Shown: in pieces, positions 24,314-36,497 of the stretch
Layout of the letters: every line of letters begins with the position of its first letter
How positions within the stretch are numbered: the first letter of the stretch is position 1
Source of the DNA: Lomentospora prolificans
Taxonomy: Eukaryota; Ascomycota; Sordariomycetes; Microascales; Microascaceae
Length of the DNA: 64,000 nt
Reading direction: 5' to 3'
NCBI GenBank assembly: GCA_029532625.1
Contig: JARFXM010000002.1
Coordinates: forward strand, 806,001-870,000
Made by a program: the position numbers and the translations under genes
Notes under the pieces: model-generated
Told to the model about the DNA's origin: nothing
What the model saw: the letters and a program-made list of their open reading frames with translations, nothing else
Databases searched by the model: none

Positions 24314-26928
24314 GGGGTGGGGAGTACATGGAATGGGGTTTCCCTCCCAAGAGCCCGGGTTTGCACCGGGAATAGAGTGCATTTCTCAGACCCTTGAGGA
24401 AGGGATCCTCGCTGTAGCTTGCACAGGTAACGGTGAAGAGGAGGGGTGGGTTGGTTACGATGGACGAAGCATCCCACAATGGGGATCTCCCTGCACATCC
24501 AGCTCGATCTTAGTTTGGGATGCGAAAGAAATCTCAAGCAAATGTAATATACCGACTCTCGAAAGAATTACTTTTTCCTCCTTCTTTCTCTCTCTTCTCC
24601 TTTTCACTGTCAATATAATCTTGACCGCCATGTAAATTACACGGGCTTCGCCTTCGGGCTTGATCGGTACCAATTCGGTTGTCCTGCAGAAGGCGGGATA
24701 TATTGTTCGGATTAATCGTGACGGTGAAGGCTGGAGCGTGCAAGGAATTCCAAAAAAAAACCCACCCGCGCCAGCGTAAGAACTGACCAGGGCTGCGACT
24801 GTTCAGTTCGGTACACTTGCTAATCGCTCTTATTGATGATTACAGAAAGTAGAGCCGGAGGATAAAGAGCACAGGATGATCTACTTTTGGAAAATGATCT
24901 GCGTTCTGCTTTTACTTTGCCTCCTTGGAAACCCGCATTACATGGACTTACAGAAACTGGCGCCGCTGCGATGGGAAAGTTCCTATCCTGGCGCGCACGT
25001 CGACGCCTCCCTCACAAAGTACTCTTTTCTGAAATCCGTCTACTTTGATAGGCCCTTTTTGCACCTCAACCCCGAAATAAGGTTCTCTACATCATTTGGG
25101 AAGCGAAGGGGGGGTGGATCGAACCCGAGGAGAACGAGAGAATGAGAGGGCGAGAGTCAAAGTAGAGGACCCAGGTTTTGGGGAAAGAGAGGAGGGGCGA
25201 AATAGAGAGCGGAACGATACATGGGCCAACCCGGGGTAAGTTTCCTGAGACTATCGTGTCCTTACATGAAAGCTAGTCCCGGGACTGTGTAAGTGCGTAG
25301 GCACTATCTATCGGCCATCCGATTCCCTAGACTAGACTCGGCATCGTCAAGCGAAGGAGACCTAAGTTTGATAGCGAAAAAGCACGAGATGCAACTGATT
25401 ATCATGTCGGCCCACATGGAGGGATGAACCGGGGGAGGTTTTCGAGACGGCCGGACATTGCAGATTCTACGATACTTGGAGAGAGAGCACTCAACGTACT
25501 CCAAGAAACGTGGATTCACACCAGCGCCAGAACCTAGGGCCGAAGCTAGAGAAGCAACAGGCAGGGGGTTTAAGTCAAATCAACGTCCTTCCTCCCTAGT
25601 CTGTCGTCAAGAGCCGTGCAAATCTCACCAGAAAATGGTGAAAGACGGGGAGGGAAGCGGTGACAGCTTGGGATGCCCCACGATGGTTTGTGAGCTATCA
25701 ATTTTTATTTGGTGCCATTTTATCTGACGGATAATGGTCCTCAATTCCATTCCTTCCCTGGGCATCAGAAAGCCAAGAGAGCCAGCCACCTACTTGTACC
25801 TTAATCAAGTACCGGACCACTGGAACTTTGGTGTCCGGGTACCTTGTCCCGTTTTTACCTATGACCTGCGCTTGTTTCTAAGACAGGCACTTTCAACAGA
25901 AATGGTCGGCGATGGTAGCGGCAGGTCGGTCTGTGTGATGCCCAATTCGTCTTGAAGTCCTAATAATAATATTTGGCTCGACCGACCCAGAGGCTCCTCC
26001 TAAGGAAATGACTCTCGACACTCACCATGAATAAAGCTGCTCAACCCGCCTGCCCTACACCAAAATGGGCGACATCGACGTGCAAGGATGCGGACTTCTA
26101 GTGCAAGACATTGCAGTAGTTGAAAGCAAGGGAGAAAATTACAGAGGAGCCAGGAAGCTGTCAGCCTCAACCTTGAGTTTAAGTTAGTGGTCATTGCACT
26201 ACCATTTCACTACCGAAAGGTCGTTCGACTGGTAGATCTAGTTTTCCACCCAGAGCCGGGCAGACTACAAGGACCGTCGAAGTCCCGTTTCGCTCATTAT
26301 CATGCCAAGAGGCTTCTCCGTGTCTGGCTGGATGATTGAAGTAAAAAATTATTGGGTTGCCGTTTTGGCGAATGGACTACAAAGCCTCACCCAGCGAACG
26401 CAAAGCAGACAACTAAACAAACAAAACAAGGGATCGTTTCCAGCAATTACTGGTACGAACTGGTGATAGAGTTACACTGTGTTCCCTTCCATCTCTCCTT
26501 TTGTCTGGATGCGCTCGGAAAGATGCCTGATTGTATAAGACATATGCAGGGTGCATGGGTTCCGAAAACGAAATCCACACACCCATGCCTTGCCCGCCTG
26601 TCTATACACTGGACATTTGGTGAAAATCATAACATTAGTTTGGGCGGGTTCTTGGACAGGGTTTCGTTTTCGCTTCGTTCACCCATCATTGGAACTGGGT
26701 AAATCGCACACGATTGATGGCTGTCTCCCTCATGCCTTGGGGTGGGAAATAGGTACTCCGTTGGGCGAGGCAGGCGGCAGCAAATGGGGCAGGGTTCAAA
26801 GAGTAGAAGGAGAGCACGCTTGAACCTCGTGATTGGCTCTGTTGAGGATGTGAAAGCCACTGGCGGATATCCAACAGAATCCAACAGGGGGCCCCAAGTT
26901 GGAATGCCTCAAGTGCTCTGTCTGTCCG

Positions 26929-26945
26929 CCCCCCCCCCCCCCCCC
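26929..26945 (+). repeat. poly-C tract, 17 bp
   Basis: An uninterrupted run of 17 C. It lies 430 bp from a 22-bp poly-G tract on the same strand, with which it could base-pair. Exact length should be treated as uncertain, because long G/C homopolymers are error-prone in sequencing. Confidence 0.85.
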
Positions 26946-27374
26946 GGCCCGCCTCCCCAGCACATTGGGAGCCTACCAAAAAGCACTGCCAGGTGTCATA
27001 CGGCACAACGAATGGCGCCTGGCGAGTTGAATGTCGTGAGTGGGCAGTGGACAACCCCCTCAAAGAAGCCTTAACCCTGGCCGATGGCAAAGACCGTTGG
27101 GCAGTTTTGTTTTTTCTTCTTTTTTTAGTGTCCTGACACTCTCCGCCCTTGTCGAGGGGGCTAACGCCTCACTGAGACAAGACGCGCTTAATTCGCACTC
27201 GGATGGACGCTATTTATTGGGATGGCTTTGCCTATGTGATAGAGCACGCATGGTGGCTTGGATCAACACTTACACACCCAAATACGCAGCGATAAAAATG
27301 GGAAAAGGGCAGAAGGATGATTCAATGCAGCAATGTAGTGGATCAGAGTTTGAGCAAATCGCATCACGGAGCTA

Positions 27375-27396
27375 GGGGGGGGGGGGGGGGGGGGGG
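27375..27396 (+). repeat. poly-G tract, 22 bp
   Basis: An uninterrupted run of 22 G, able in principle to form a G-quadruplex. It is the partner of the poly-C tract at 26929-26945. Length may be imprecise for technical reasons. Confidence 0.85.
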
Positions 27397-30300
27397 ATAT
27401 GTTGATTGTGACGTTGATTACCCGACATCTCGGATGGTGATCGACGGCCGGGGAAAGAGACCGAGCGATTTCAGCATGTAATAGAGTAGTATCCGGAAAC
27501 GCATGGAAATGTAGATTTCTCTCTTGCAACCCGGGAACACATACGCAATGCGCGCGCTCTTACACACAGGGCCGGACCAGCTGAGATCGACACTGGAATT
27601 ACGGGTATATACGGTGTCATCCGATGGAACCATACCGGAGAGGGTCCAGGGCAGATCTCGACCGAGCTTTTTGTTTCCTTTCTTTTTTTTTTTTTTTTCC
27701 CTGCGTGTCGCTCTCGTCATACCGAGGGCGTCACCCTACACATGCGCGGAGAGCCGGGCTCCAGGGGGGGCAAGCCGTCAGGAAGTGGGTTTGCACTCAA
27801 AACAGGATCGCCATACGCAAGAGGCCCGCCGTTGGGGGGCAGTAGACCTTTCCCTGAGGGTACGAATCGGCGTTATAGGTGACATCCTTGCTGCCGATCG
27901 GAAAGACGAGAAACGAGAAAACTTTCTCCATCAAGATCTGGTCGGCCGCCCCTCATCTACTGTAACTGGGGTGGGCGCCAGGATCCCAAGCGTTGTGAGA
28001 GCAGGACGTTTGTTGGCAAGACCAAACAAGAAAAACGAAGTGGGCGTAACAACCGACAGTAGGGATTGAATTGGGGGAAAAGGGCCTCAAAGTCGGGAAC
28101 CCGGCATGCCTGATGGCGGACTCTAGCGTCCATCCCCGGAGAGGCGTCGGAGAGCGGATCAAATACAATGGTCCCTCTTTGTCTCCCTCCCAGAGAACAG
28201 AAAGCATGAAAAACACACAACACTTGACCCAGTACTCTACAAGTCGAGGCAGTTCATATCATATATCTACCACCAGGATCAGACTTGTGAGCTTGGAGAT
28301 TTCCTAGGGCCTTGGGATAGGTATCTTTCCATACAAGTTAGGGAGAAGAATACCTAGCCCTTTTACGCATTCCAAGAAGCCCCGCTAAAATTTGACAAGT
28401 CGGATCCCGGGAGAGGTGTACCTTCGTAGAAAGCTTACATTATCATGAGATCCAAGTTGCTTTTGCTCGTTGGGAAAGGAATGAAGGGACCTGGCATAAT
28501 GGATAAGGCGCAAAATTTGCACAAGCACCCTTGGGGATATTTCCGCGCACGGGAAATAAAACTAAACATGTTTTGCATCCGACGTGAATATTGGGTCCTC
28601 GCAAAAACACCTGCAACAAGCAACGAGGCTTTTGCGGAGAGTGCATCTCGTGTTGTGTGCCAAATGAACCACTTGTGGCTTGTCACGTATTTCTGGTGTC
28701 CGATGCTCATTTCCCTCTCAGAGCCTTTCTGGCCTCTGGTTGGCTAGGGATCGGGAATATGAGCGGCACGCAAAAATTGAGAGCATGGAGGGAGGACAGG
28801 GGTCCTTGCTGGACGATGGATGATAGGGCTAAGCTGAAGCCTGCGCTTGCCGTTTGACCTTCGTTGGCCCTTGCTTTTTTTTCTTTTATTCCGTTTCGAT
28901 AATGTCTGCAGCGCCAGATAATGTACGACAGCGCCAAGCTTCCGATTACTCGCGCCTCTTGCTTTCTCACTGCCTTGTGCATTGTTCGTATCAAGGCCCG
29001 CTCCGAGGGAGTGTGCGGGACTGAAAGCGTCCAAAGTTTCACCATGCGGTGCGGTGCGAGTCCTGGCTCCGTTGGTTCTGGTATTGATAGTGCGTATCAC
29101 TTACGGAACGAAGCCTCAGGCCTCAAGAGCACGCTCTCATCCATGGATGATAACATCCCCTAGTAGTTTTTGAGAAAGGCCAGGCCCTTCGGGGACCATG
29201 TGTGTGGTCTAATAGCTATTTTTTGAACTGTTCGCCAGGCAGTTTAGATTAGTGTAGGTACGGAAAGCGACTTGACGCAAGCAGTTAACAGCTGGCTATG
29301 GTGCGGTCAGGTACAGTACATGAAGGACGCCAGGGGTAAGTGGGAGAGCGCACATCATGTTCATGAGGACAAGAAACCTGGGCAAGCACCAAGATTGTCG
29401 GGGCCAGACTAAAGCCTGTACTACTGCCAACGCCAATCCCATCGTGGCCATCGGATTCCAGGGATGGGGACCGCGTCATATGGGAGACTCGGATGTGAGG
29501 CACCCCTCCCTTTCTCCCTTATGGATATTTACGTTGTTAACTCCGGCGCAGTTTGTCCATCATCTTCCGATCGACCGTCGGACTGGGGACAAGGGGGAAA
29601 ACAAACGAGTCCAAGGTTGGGACGAAAGATGGCAAAGAGTCAAACCCAAGAAATCAAATCCAACAAAACCAATAACTTGGATCCAATATAGTGGGATTAC
29701 CGGCCTCTGGAGGGGTCAGTTCCAACTTAGATCCCTTCCTCAAGGGCCATGGAGGCTGCATCGTTGCGCTGCCGTATTGTTGCGTTATCCGTCCTTCTTG
29801 CTCCTCGTGATACCGTCCGCGCCGGCGCATGCAACCCGATCTTTCTTCAAACTTTGGCGAAATTTATCAGAATCATGGAATTATGCCGCACCTCCCTTTT
29901 TTGCTCCTTTTCTAAGTCAATCGAGGATACATCCCTGACGGGCCTTTGCAATCGTCACAGGTTCCGTCGCACCCTTCCCGGCGCTGCTTTCCGCTAATAT
30001 TACTTGTAGCCTTCCCATAATATATCCCGTCTGCAGATGCTCCCAAAGATAGTAGAGATACTCGATATGCCGTCCCACTAACCGGCCCATGCCAGTGTAG
30101 TACTACGAGTACCAAGAGTGGTCATGCACAAGTATTTCCACGGACGGGAACGGCGTGCGACGCCAAAGTTGTAATCTGACGCCTTACCATATTTGCATAC
30201 TCATCCCTTTCCCATCATCCAGACACTCGGAAACTGCGGAGGGAGCGACGACGAGGGGTGGGAGTGGTCGACCCGGCTCCCGTGGCGCGGCAGGTTTCCA

Positions 30301-32100
30301 AAAGACCAGAAAGGAGAGAAAAAAGAAATATTGAATACCACATTGCTTGAGATTCACCCTGACCTTGCCTCTTGCTTCCTGTTTTTTTTCCTCTTCTTGC
30401 GAGTACCAAGGGGTGGCATCCTCTCTCGTTCCTCTTTCCTTTCTGGACAAGAGAAAGTGGTTAGGGTTATCAGCTACAAACATGGGCCGGTTTGGCATCA
30501 CAATTCAAAAGCAAGATGGGATTCCATTGGCAAGCGCACTCGGGGAATCTCCCTTCACCCACGCTTCTTCGTGGGATTTGCCCTCTGAGGGGAGAAGTCG
30601 CAAAACCCCTTGGCAAATAAAATCAAGCAAGGAAGATTTGCCCGGCCTACCGAGCGGCGACGACGACTTGTCCAGGGTCTGTGTATTTTCATTATTTTCT
30701 TTCGTTCCCACTTTCTTTTCCTTGGATGTGATCCTGTTACCACTGTCGATGTGCGCGGTATCCTGTGAGATCCTGATGAGAAGGGAAGGGACAGACGACC
30801 AGGGTGGGCTCGATGGGCAAGGGATGGCAAGCAACGGATTTACGGAGCTATGCAAACTTGGAGGTGGGTGAATTCCGCTGGTGGGCCCTGGATGTATTAC
30901 GGAAAGGGCCAAGGCGAGGAAAAGCATATTACGTAGTTAACAAGTATCAGTCCCACCGTGCCTGCTTCGCCTAAAGGTAGAAGTCGGTTTTTTGCCCTTG
31001 GTAAACCGTCTGCATTCTAGGTTACGGGGCAGTTTGTTAGTTCGGATTCACCATTGGGATACTGTGGGATGGTGAGCACACTTTTCGTCGTTCCGCCTAT
31101 TTCTGTGTCGAGTACAAATCGGGACTGGGATACCAGAGTCCTCCCCAAGCAGCCTTACGTTGCAAAGTCGAGGACCTGTCGCTGCCACACTGAGGAACCT
31201 TCGGCTCCCGGACTCTCTATTCGACGGTGTACGGGGAGCTTGGAGGCTTGTACCCGTGTACCGCGGTGGGTGGTGGCTCTCTCGCCTCTCCCTGTGTGGC
31301 TCTGGGAAGGACGAAGTTGGTACAATGCGCTAATATTGGGACGTGCTTTTTCCCTCTCGCCTCTCTCACTCACACACCCTCGACCCTCGTCCCTTCTGAA
31401 GGAGAACACTGAGGTACGTACACTGTGCCAGAAGGTGTGTACATTACTACCATTTCTGTGTTAGTCTCTTCCTCTTCTTGCTGTCCAAAGTACTGTACCC
31501 TGCCAGGATGCCAAACAGGCTCACCCCTTCCCTGTAAATTCGCTACACGCCCCCTACAAGTCCCCAATCGCGCAGCACTCTGCGAAATTCCACCCATCTC
31601 GCTCACCCCTCCCCCAAACATTGATGATGGATACATACACACAGGAGGAGAAGTGAAGGAAAGAGACAGACGCCCCTTCCTACCACCCCCTGATCTCTGC
31701 CTCCATGCTCCCCCCCCCAGCACGGTATCCCTGCCTGCCACTCTACGTCGTGGTTGTACTGCCCTCTCCGCCCTTCTAGACACGACCTAACTTCAAAGAG
31801 CGTCCACTAAAATAAGGTGCAAGACTGGGACATCAGAGCATGCAGGCAACTCCGCCTCTCAATAGATGGTACAAGCTCCCAAGTTCTTTTCTTTTTCCTT
31901 TCCCTGCAGGCCAAAGGACGACTGGGTTCCGTTTCCCAGTCGTCGACTTGTTGAAGGTGCGCGTGAGTATATGAATCTCCAAGGCCCCCAAACATCATCC
32001 CCACCACATCTTCTGGATCAAGGTCATCTTCACTCGATTTCGTCTAAGTCTCATTTCTTTCCTCTATCCTGTAGACTTATATACCCTCGCATCTTCCCCT

Positions 32101-32695
32101 GATCTTTCCTCTCGTTCCACTTGGTTCACGTTTGTAACTACGCTGAACAGAATCGGGCAACACTGGACGCTAACCCACGCGCACCCCTCCTTGACCCGTG
32201 GACCTTAATACGGAACCCTCACTCTCGTTTCATCCCACTTACACGCGAACAGCACCAAGCTCTTGGCCGGCCTTCTCTACAACACGTCCACGCCACAAAG
32301 AAACGAATAAACGACAATTGGTTTGCTGGCATGGTCAACTAGAAGGTGAGACCACTATTTCTTTTTCGTGCCCAACACAGGCGCCAGACTAGACAAGGGC
32401 CACCTTGAGCTGGGTCCTGGGAATCATCGGGCCAATCTGGGCCTAGGAGGCTCTCGCGTGCTGGCTGTTGTTGCTTGGCTTGGGAAGCAATGAGGAATTG
32501 CAGAATAACAATCCACTAACACGGCGTCTTTGGGAAAACCAGTCTTTGGCTCAAATCGGCGATTCAAGCCATCTACTGGCAATTTATATAAACGCCCGCG
32601 ACGCCAAGCCTCCTGTCACCACCTTTCTCTCCTCTCCTCGAGACTGCCTCTTGAGAAACCAAATCACATACACACATTCACACAACACGCCCACA
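32101..32695 (+). promoter_or_regulatory. proximal promoter and leader of the C2H2 regulator gene
   Basis: A perfect TATATAAA lies at 32585-32592, 104 bp before the start codon. The leader after it is CT-rich and then A/C-rich (CACACATTCACACAACACG), with no upstream ATG. A second TATA-like sequence (TTATATACC) lies near 32079-32087. Between the two, AAG|GTGAGA at 32346 is a good splice donor, so an upstream transcript starting near 32100 could carry a leader intron. Two alternative start regions are therefore plausible. Confidence 0.5.
32585..32592 (+). promoter_or_regulatory. TATA box of the C2H2 regulator gene
   Basis: TATATAAA located 104 bp upstream of the ATG at 32696, at a usual distance for an ascomycete TATA promoter with a leader of roughly 60-70 nt. 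Confidence 0.6.
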
Positions 32696-35082
32696 ATGAT
32701 CTCGATAGAATCATTCGGTATGCTTAACAGGCATGTGGCGGGTAACGACGAGAACGAGCACTCGCGGTATCCCGACCCTCCTCAAGCCTTCTTCTCCAGC
32801 GCACCTATGGATATGGGACTCACAACTGAAGCCACCGCGTTTTCTCCTTTCGTCGCCGCTTCCACCGCGCAAGAGACATTCCCCACTCCCATGGCTTACG
32901 ATCACTCTTCGCTCTACCCCGAGACTCCCAACTATGTCTACAACAACCGCTCCTCGCCTGGTGGGCCTTTCGATGACGGGGACATGAGGGCCGGTTCTTC
33001 TAACCTGTCTACCACTTCCGCGCCCTCGGCTGCTTCCTCCGCCGTTGGCTCCCCTCAGTCCAATCACGGTCAGCTCGCTCCCATCCCCGAGTGGGCGCCC
33101 CAGACCCTGAGCGTCTCGCCCAACATCGTCGGTCACAACGACTACTTTCCCACCGGCTCCGAGTACTCTGCCTATGGCCCAGGTATGGAAGATTTCGCTC
33201 CCTTCGATTTTAGCAGTGGCACCAAGCCTCCGGGTTTTGTTGGTGAGTTGCCATTTTTTCTGTGTGCTTGTACCGTGTCCCGAATAGCGGTGATTTGTTA
33301 TTCCTTGTATTTTTTAATCCATTTTTCTCTCTTCCTTTCTTTCCTTGGTGTTGGTCATGAACTTTGCATACCCTCTGGATTTCCGGCGATTCCAGTGGTA
33401 AATAGTGCCAATTATCAGCTTCAGTGGGTAGTGCACCCTTTAGTCCCCGCTTGTGAAAGAAGCAAGCAGTTGGACCGAAGAGGAATAGCTTGCCGACAGA
33501 CACGCCGAGTCTCCACTTGGTCTCTGCCTCACAGAAGGGCAAGAGGGCAGTGATTGCCGCAGACACATTTCCGCCTTTTCTCCGGGTTTCCAATCCTCTA
33601 CTTTCTTGCTATTTCCCGTGGATATCTCTCGTCTTATTTCTTCAATTTTTGTTCCCAGTACCCCGCGCTAACTAGCCCTCCGGCATAGTAGATCCTTCTC
33701 TCATCCATCCTGACATCAGCCGCCCTATGCAAATGGCGTTCGAAGGCCCCTTCCAGACTCCTACCAATGTCTATCCCAACTCTCCCGCGCTTTCCCACGG
33801 CGCGTCATCTCCCCAGCCCATGCTGAGGAATGGCAGCCAGTCCCCTTTCCTCCACGGAGGGTTCCAGCAGCCCTACAGCCCCTACGCTGCCCAGACCCCC
33901 ATGGACACGACACACTCACGCAGGCCGAGCCACCCCTTCGTGTCTCCTAACTACTCCGAAGCCACCCCCTTCAGCAGCGACGAGTCCAAGGAGAAGTCGC
34001 GATGCCCCCATGCCGACTGCGGCAAGGCCTTCAAGGATCTCAAGGCCCACATGCTCACCCACCAGAACGAGAGGCCCGAAAAGTGCCCGATCCAGACCTG
34101 CGACTACCACATCAAGGGCTTCTCGCGGAAGTACGACCGTAACAGACACACCCTCACACACTACAAGGGCACCATGGTATGCGGCTTCTGCCCCGGCTCC
34201 GGCTCTGCGGCTGAGAAGTCGTTCAACCGCGCCGACGTCTTCAAGAGGCACTTGACTGCCGTCCACGGCGTCGAGCAGACCCCTCCCAACAGCCGCAAGA
34301 AGGCTCCCACGACCGTCTCGTCAGGTGCCAAGAGGCTCTCCGGATATCCTCCTGACGCCACCGGCAAGTGTAGCACCTGCTCGCAGACCTTTGGCAACGC
34401 GCAGGACTTCTATGAGCATCTCGACGACTGCGTACTCCGCATCGTACAGCAGGAGGATCCGGCAGAGGCCGTCAACGCGAAGAGACTTGCCGAGGTGGAG
34501 AATGACCGTGAGGTCATGCAGACGCTCGAGAAGAACAACCTTCCCCTCTCCACGTCCCCCGCCCCTGGCGTCGAGGATGCAGAGGAGGAAGATGACGAGG
34601 AGATGCACCACGACGATGACGACGAGGAAGACGAGAGCCCCTTCAAGAGGAATAGTATCACGAAGCGCAAGTCGTCGGGCAACCCTGTCAACGGCGTACA
34701 GAAGTCGCGCGGCATGACCCACTCCCGCGGGGGGGTCCTCCTCAACGGGCGCCGTGGCCGCAAGAACCGCCGCGACTACCCTTCCTCGTGGGGCTTTGAC
34801 AAGGGTCAGATGACGATGAAGAAACGTGTCATGGCCGTCTTCGAGGGCCCTCGTCGTCTCGCCAAGGACGACATGATGCTCTCTACCGAGCACGAGGTCC
34901 GCGTCAGGCTCTCGGACGGTGACAACTCGTACGTCACCGATCTCGACGTGCAGACCCTCAAGAGGGCCCAGGGCTTCCTCCACGCCACCGACGAGGAGAA
35001 GGGTCCTTGGATCTCGGATGACCCCACCGACGAGGAGCTCAAGCAGATGAGGGAGATGCTTGGCACATCGCTCCAGGCGTGA
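32696..35082 (+). CDS. C2H2 zinc-finger transcription factor
   Basis: Two exons, 32696-33242 and 33692-35082, about 645 residues. The roughly 449-bp intron starts GTGAGT and ends at a double acceptor (CATAG/TAG, 33688 or 33691) after GCTAACTAG; using the first adds one Val. The N-terminal half is Ser/Pro/Tyr-rich and looks disordered, as in activation regions. Four finger-like units follow: CPHADC...HMLTH (287-306, C-x4-C-x9-H-x3-H), CPIQTC...HTLTH (314-339), CGFC...HLTAVH (346-374) and CSTC...HLDDC (409-429, a CCHC variant). An acidic stretch (about 478-497) and a basic RRGRKNRRD-type segment come next. The product is presumably a nuclear DNA-binding regulator; target genes are unknown. It sits at the edge of a 31-kb gene-free region and has a TATA promoter, a pattern of a highly regulated gene. 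The start ATG (CACAATGATC) is the first after the TATA box. Confidence 0.88.
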
Positions 35083-36477
35083 AAAAGTGCTAGCTTTTTT
35101 TTTTTTTATCCTTGTAATGGATTGGATATAATAAGGGTTCTGTGGTGTGTCTGCTTGTTTCCTGTTTACCAAGGTTTGGCGTCCAAGGGTTTTACTAGAG
35201 AGAGAGATGGGCGTATATGGGTTGGGCGCAAGTCTTTTTTGTCTTCCACAATCCGGGAAGGGAAAAGAAGAAAGAGAAAGAGTTTCATGATTTGTGTTTC
35301 TTTTGCTTTCCAATCCAAACAGGCACATATTATGTCTGCGGATATTTGTTCTCTTTTTGTTGGCTTCCAAGGAACGCCGCAAAGAAGGCGTTTTCTATCG
35401 ATACCCCCACTCTACAGATACATATTCTCCTGTTACGGCCGCTTTTTCCTGTTTCCTGTTTCCTGTCTGCCTTTTTGTTTCTTCCTCTTATTCTCTTCTT
35501 CCGCTCTCTTAATCTTGTATGCTTTCTTTCTTCTATCCTTGTCTTTCTCCATCTGAGGAGGGAGGAAGGATGGAGAAAATGGCAAAAAACACGTGTCTAC
35601 AGTTATGTGGGACTTTTGGAGCAGCTTTGTGAATCTTAGGGGGGTTTGGGTTTCTTAATGATGTTAATGAATAGGCTGGAATGATATGAATAGTATACAC
35701 AATCTGAAGAAAATTATCCTGTTCTTGGTTCACATGAGCTTCAATTTTTCTCTCGATTTCGCTGTTTTTCTCAGTGACTAGTGACGGGCGCTTGGTTTAG
35801 TTGGATAGAAATGCCCCCGTGCCAGCAGTGATCGGGATGAGGAGGTTTTGGGATTAATCCATGGATTCCTTAGCACACCACACAGTAAGTAGTACATTCA
35901 GGGCTAGTATTTCCACACATATAATCTGACTTTACGAGAAAGGTGAGAAAAAAAGAAAAAAAGAGTGTGACATGGGGTGCATGAAACAGCCATGGATCCC
36001 CACGAGATGAAAGGGCATTTACAAGAATCCTTTTCGAGCCAAGTTGCCCTGACCGTCTGTCCAAGCGGTCCGTTTGAATGGGGATACAATGGATGGACGT
36101 GGGACGTAGGCGGGACGAGATCCGAATCGGCGGACACGTTCATGGACCATCTTCAGGTTGAAGGGGTAAACAGAGTCAGTCATGGGCACAGCACAGCGGT
36201 TCCAGGGTTCCACCATGGACATCAAGTCGGAGAAAAGAAAGAGCGTTAAAATCCCCCTCTCTCGACCTACCTACCTACTCCTTTTTTTTTGTCTCTCTTC
36301 TTCCTTACTTTTAGCACGTTTAGTGAGTGTCTAGCGGCGAGGCAAGGGGCGGAGCGACCTTAGGCATCCGGTCTTTGCCTTATGCTTCGTGGTGGGGTGT
36401 CGTGTCGATCCGGTCGGGTCATCTTTTATGGACTTGTCTCGGATCTACCCAGCCTCTGTGAGTTTTCCCTCTGGGTT

Positions 36478-36497
36478 GGGGGGGGGGGGGGGGGGGG
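36478..36497 (+). repeat. poly-G tract, 20 bp
   Basis: An uninterrupted run of 20 G about 1.4 kb downstream of the zinc-finger gene; the second long poly-G in the window. Could form a G-quadruplex. Length may be affected by sequencing. Confidence 0.85.

Larger units (their letters stand above)
24314..32100. other. gene-free desert, segment 4
   Basis: No supported gene. ORFs at 27524-28069 and 29357-29938 cross homopolymers or have incoherent composition. Notable content is the C17 run at 26929-26945, the G22 run at 27375-27396, T16 at 27683-27698 and a C10 run near 31709. A T-loop-like sequence near 25115 on the minus strand does not belong to a foldable tRNA. Confidence 0.5.

Noticed and set aside
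25095..25180. Minus-strand tRNA suggested by GGGTTCGATCC near 25115
   Set aside because: The T-stem does not pair and no A box or acceptor stem is found at the right distance.
30455..30475. Telomere-like TTAGGG
   Set aside because: A single copy only; not a telomeric array.
34321..35382. 353-codon minus-strand ORF opposite the zinc-finger gene
   Set aside because: A shadow of the strongly GC-biased coding exon; its translation is Val/Leu/Arg-rich without domain, while the plus strand has clear zinc fingers.
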